The position numbers and the translations under genes are program-made. This document shows, in pieces, positions 5,680 to 7,813 of a stretch of 7,813 bases of DNA. This stretch comes from Actinomycetales bacterium (GTDB taxonomy: Bacteria; Actinomycetota; Actinomycetes; S36-B12), in NCBI GenBank assembly GCA_017849335.1, contig JAFIHP010000284.1:1-7813 (forward strand), written 5' to 3'. Numbering within the stretch: position 1 is the stretch's first letter; each line of letters starts with the position of its first letter. The notes under the pieces are model-generated. The model did no database searches and was not told the origin of the DNA. It was given only the letters and a program-made list of their open reading frames with translations.

Positions 5680-6282
5680 CTAGGGCCGTACGTTCCACGA
5701 GCGGACGACCGGGCAGTCGTGCTCGAAGCCCAGCGACGACAGCGTCGCCGGCTCCAGCGCGAACAGCCGGCCGTCGACCGGCGGGAGGGCGAGCCAGCGC
5801 GCGGTGAGGATGCGCAGCACGTGCGCGTGGGCGACGAGCACGACATCCGCGCCGCCCGCGAGGACCGGCGCGCATCGGGCGAGCACCCGGTCGACACGGG
5901 TCCCGACGTCCGCGACCTGCTCTCCGGGCGTCGCGCCGGGCGGGACCGGGTGGTCCCAGACCAGCCACCGCGGATCGCCGGTCTCCTGCCGGATCTCGGG
6001 CGTCGTCCGCCCTTCCCAGGCGCCGTAGTCCCACTCCAGCAGGTCGGCGTCCTCCTGCGCGACGAGACCGGCGAGCCGCGCCGTGTCGCGTGCCCGGGAG
6101 AGCGGGCTGCACAGCACGAGCCCGGGCGAGCCGGGCAGGGTCCGTTCGACGACGGGGCGCAGGTCCGCCGCCTGCCGCTGTCCCTCGTCGGTCAGCGGCA
6201 CGTCCGTCCGGCCCGTGTGACGGCCCGCCGCCGCCCACGCGGTCTGGCCGTGCCGGATCAGCCAGAGCCGCGCGTCCGCCAT
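5680..6282 (-). CDS. Histidine phosphatase family protein (phosphoglycerate-mutase-like fold)
   Basis: This 200-residue cytosolic enzyme belongs to branch 1 of the histidine phosphatase superfamily, which hydrolyses phosphate esters through a phospho-histidine. LIRHGQT (residues 8-14) gives the catalytic H11 with phosphate-binding R10. CSPLSRARDTA (58-68) gives R63. LEWDYGAWEG (82-91) gives the acidic residues E83 and E90. VAHAHVLR (150-157) gives the second histidine, H152. The stretches GRHTGRTDVPLTDEG (20-34) and RILTARWLALPPVDGR (157-172), with a terminal SWN, resemble the subgroup containing yeast sedoheptulose-1,7-bisphosphatase SHB17. This suggests a sugar-phosphate phosphatase rather than a mutase, but the substrate cannot be read from sequence. 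All catalytic residues are intact. The ATG has no Shine-Dalgarno and may be leaderless. It is divergent from the S66 peptidase, with 39 bases between the starts. Confidence 0.92.
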   Translation of the reverse strand: MADARLWLIRHGQTAWAAAGRHTGRTDVPLTDEGQRQAADLRPVVERTLPGSPGLVLCSPLSRARDTARLAGLVAQEDADLLEWDYGAWEGRTTPEIRQETGDPRWLVWDHPVPPGATPGEQVADVGTRVDRVLARCAPVLAGGADVVLVAHAHVLRILTARWLALPPVDGRLFALEPATLSSLGFEHDCPVVRSWNVRP

Positions 6283-6288
6283 GACGGG

Positions 6289-6294
6289 AGCCTA
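6289..6294 (-). promoter_or_regulatory. Candidate -10 element, leaderless start of the histidine phosphatase gene
   Basis: On the minus strand the hexamer is TAGGCT (TANNNT). It ends 6 bases before the ATG at 6282, which would start transcription on the A of ATG. No Shine-Dalgarno is present in the intervening CCCGTC. No good -35 is seen. Confidence 0.35.
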
Positions 6295-6309
6295 GGGGCA
6301 CGGCGCTGA

Positions 6310-6315
6310 CAGACT
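6310..6315 (+). promoter_or_regulatory. Candidate -10-like element before the S66 peptidase gene
   Basis: CAGACT is one base off TANNNT and ends 6 bases before the ATG at 6322, the same spacing as on the opposite strand. The intervening GAGCGG is only a poor Shine-Dalgarno. The evidence is weak, but the 39-base divergent gap leaves little room for any other promoter. Confidence 0.22.
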
Positions 6316-6321
6316 GAGCGG

Positions 6322-7350
6322 ATGAAGACACCCGCTCCGCTGCGCCCGGGCAGCGTCGTCGGGATCACGGCGCCGTCCAGTGGTGTCCAGGACGAGCTAC
6401 GGCCACGGCTCGCCGTCGCGATCGACGCCCTGCGATCTCGGGGATACGAGGTCGTCGTCGGCGAGTGCATCGGCCAGCCCGGCGTCACGAGCGCCCCGGC
6501 GCCCGAACGGGCCGCCGAGCTCATGGCCATGCTGCGCGATCCGGCGATCGACGCGATCGTCCCGCCGTGGGGTGGCGAGCTCGCGGTCGAGGTCTTGCCG
6601 CTGCTCGACGTCGACGCCCTCGCCGACGTCGCTCCGACGTGGGTCGTCGGCTACTCCGACATCTCCACGCTCCTGCTGCCGCTGACCTGCCGGCTGGGGT
6701 GGGTCACGCTGCACGGGCAGAACCTGATGGACACCCCGAACCGCGTGCCGGCGCCGCTGGCGTCGTGGATCGAGGTCGTCGAGTCGACGCAGCCGGCGAC
6801 CATCACGCAGGGGCCGTCCGAACGGCACGGGGCGAACGGATACGCGGACTGGGTCGCGCATCCCGCGAGCGACGAGTTCACTCTCGACGCGGTCGGGTCG
6901 TGGCGCCCCCTCGACCCGGCCGTGACATCGGTCCACGCGGCCGGGACGCTGATCGGCGGGTGCATCGAGACGACGAGCATGCTGGCCGGGACGTCGTTCG
7001 GCGACGTCGCGGCCATCGCCGAGCAGCACGCGCCGGACGGCCTGGTCGTCTACGTGGAGGCGGCCGAGGAGCACGCGCTGGCCATCGCACGCAGTCTGTG
7101 GCGCATGCGCCTGGCCGGCTGGTTCGACCATGCGAACGCCGTCCTCGTCGGGCGCACACGCGCTCCGGACGACCCCGGCTTCACGCAGGTCGATGCCGTG
7201 CGCAGCGCGCTGGCGGGCGTGGACGTGCCCGTCCTCGTCGACGTCGACTGCGGGCACGTGCCACCGCACCTGGCGCTGGCGAACGGCGCCCGTGCCGTCG
7301 TCGACTGGACTCCCGAGTCGGCCTCGATCATCCAGACGTTCGGCGCATGA
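6322..7350 (+). CDS. S66 family serine peptidase (LD-carboxypeptidase / MccF-like)
   Basis: This 342-residue protein has the normal length for S66 peptidases, which have a Ser-Glu-His triad. They cleave either the L,D-peptide bond of murein tetrapeptides (LdcA) or microcin C-type aminoacyl nucleotides (MccF). The N-terminal half has ITAPSSG (residues 15-21) and PPWGGE (81-86) forming the oxyanion region, then GYSDIS (110-115) with nucleophile S112. The C-terminal half has VVYVEAAEE (242-250) with E246 and DCGHVPPHLALANG (309-322) with H312, so the triad is complete. No signal peptide is seen, implying a cytosolic role such as peptidoglycan recycling or detoxification. The length and residue spacing are closer to MccF-type proteins (S118, E243 and H311 in E. 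coli MccF) than to short LdcA. The stop overlaps the start of the GNAT gene, so the two are coupled. It is divergent from the histidine phosphatase. Confidence 0.93.
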   Translation: MKTPAPLRPGSVVGITAPSSGVQDELRPRLAVAIDALRSRGYEVVVGECIGQPGVTSAPAPERAAELMAMLRDPAIDAIVPPWGGELAVEVLPLLDVDALADVAPTWVVGYSDISTLLLPLTCRLGWVTLHGQNLMDTPNRVPAPLASWIEVVESTQPATITQGPSERHGANGYADWVAHPASDEFTLDAVGSWRPLDPAVTSVHAAGTLIGGCIETTSMLAGTSFGDVAAIAEQHAPDGLVVYVEAAEEHALAIARSLWRMRLAGWFDHANAVLVGRTRAPDDPGFTQVDAVRSALAGVDVPVLVDVDCGHVPPHLALANGARAVVDWTPESASIIQTFGA

Positions 7351-7813
7351 GCGCTGCGGTCGAGATCGCGGTGCGGCCCGCAGGGCCGGACGACGCGGCG
7401 ACGATCGCGCGACTGCACGTCGACTCGTGGCTGGCGGCGTATCGCGGGATCGTCGACGACGCGTACCTCGACGCGCTCGACGTCCGCGAGCGGTCCGCGG
7501 TGTGGGACGAGCGGCTCGCCGATCCCGCTCCCGCGATGCGCACCCTCGTCGCCGAGACGGACGGCCGCGTCGTGGGCTTCGCCACGACCGGGCCGTCGCG
7601 CGACGACGACGCCGCACCCCGCACGGCCGAGGTCCAGGCGATCTACGTGACCCCGGACGCCTGGGGAACGGGTGCGGGCCGGGCGCTGATGAACGCCGCG
7701 ATCGACGTGCTCGGCGGCGCTTACGAGCGCGTCACGCTGTGGGTGCTGCGGGACAACACGTCCGCGCGCCGTTTCTACGAGCGGGCCGGCTTCACGGTCG
7801 ACGGCGCGACGAC
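7347..7813 (+). CDS. GNAT family N-acetyltransferase (3' end cut by window edge)
   Basis: The ATG overlaps the TGA of the S66 peptidase (ATGA), and 155 codons are visible before the window ends. The N-terminal IAVRPAGPDDAATIARLH (residues 7-24) and SWLAAYRG (27-34) are typical of GNAT enzymes. Motif A is AIYVTPDAWGTGAGRALM (98-115), whose G-x-G-x-G-R loop binds the pyrophosphate of acetyl-CoA. Motif B is LWVLRDNTSARRFYERAGF (131-149), with the conserved N137 and Y144. Only the last strand or so seems to be missing. The acetyl acceptor is unknown. There is no Shine-Dalgarno, so translation likely depends on the peptidase gene. The pairing with an S66 peptidase hints at modification and hydrolysis of the same compound class, for example an amino-acid-containing toxin, but this is inference. 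Confidence 0.92.
   Translation, partial: MSAAVEIAVRPAGPDDAATIARLHVDSWLAAYRGIVDDAYLDALDVRERSAVWDERLADPAPAMRTLVAETDGRVVGFATTGPSRDDDAAPRTAEVQAIYVTPDAWGTGAGRALMNAAIDVLGGAYERVTLWVLRDNTSARRFYERAGFTVDGAT

Noticed and set aside
3405..5807. Long 800-residue open frame on the plus strand
   Set aside because: It is antisense to the DUF6421-like gene and crosses its promoter into the membrane-protein and phosphatase genes. The product is Arg/Gly/Val-rich low-complexity sequence with no domain, as expected for a shadow frame in GC-rich DNA.
5424..5897. 157-residue version of the small membrane protein gene
   Set aside because: The upstream half overlaps the histidine phosphatase gene in another frame and is Ser/Arg-rich. 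The start at 5648 has a properly placed AGGA and leaves the phosphatase intact.
6397..7617. 406-residue open frame on the minus strand
   Set aside because: It is antisense to the S66 peptidase and GNAT genes, both of which have complete active-site motifs and an ATGA junction. The composition is typical of a shadow frame.
6322..7813. A genuine microcin C-type biosynthetic cluster
   Set aside because: No MccB-like adenylating enzyme, exporter or precursor peptide gene is visible. Only the immunity-type enzyme classes are present, so no cluster is claimed.

Overview
The window is very GC-rich with strong G/C third-position bias, tightly packed genes, GTG starts and ATGA stop/start overlaps. 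Together with a 13E12/DUF222-type HNH protein and a DUF6421-type protein, this points to an actinomycete (Actinomycetota), plausibly of the Micrococcales kind. The genus cannot be fixed from this sequence. I see no tRNA, rRNA, CRISPR array, insertion sequence or phage gene, and no gap between genes longer than about 85 bases.

Layout, left to right. (1) Minus strand, 1401 to beyond base 1: a DUF222/13E12 HNH endonuclease-like protein cut by the window edge, apparently expressed from its own leaderless promoter. (2) Minus strand, 5339 down to 1476: a three-gene operon read in the order DUF6421-like 700-residue protein, short-chain dehydrogenase/reductase (SDR), threonine aldolase. The first junction is an ATGA overlap and the second gap is 7 bases. 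(3) Minus strand, 6282 down to 5424: a histidine phosphatase followed 31 bases later by a 74-residue two-helix membrane protein. (4) Plus strand, from 6322 to the right edge: an S66 (LD-carboxypeptidase/MccF-type) serine peptidase overlapping a GNAT acetyltransferase that runs off the window.

The best candidate for an undescribed system is the three-gene operon. Its first protein appears to join an amidotransferase-fold domain lacking the nucleophilic cysteine to a large C-terminal region. That region carries an HDxxH motif followed 24 residues later by an EExxxD motif, a layout reminiscent of gluzincin metallohydrolases. A hydrolase, a PLP aldolase that splits beta-hydroxy amino acids, and an SDR could form a route in which a hydroxy-amino-acid unit is released, cleaved to glycine plus an aldehyde, and the aldehyde or precursor alcohol is oxidised or reduced. 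This is inference; only the SDR and aldolase assignments are firm.

A second pairing is the S66 peptidase coupled to a GNAT acetyltransferase. It has the same enzyme classes as the MccF plus MccE immunity pair against microcin C-type aminoacyl-nucleotide antibiotics. Three gene starts (1401, 6282, 6322) have a TANNNT-like -10 hexamer exactly 6 bases upstream of the ATG and no good ribosome binding site, suggesting leaderless transcripts.
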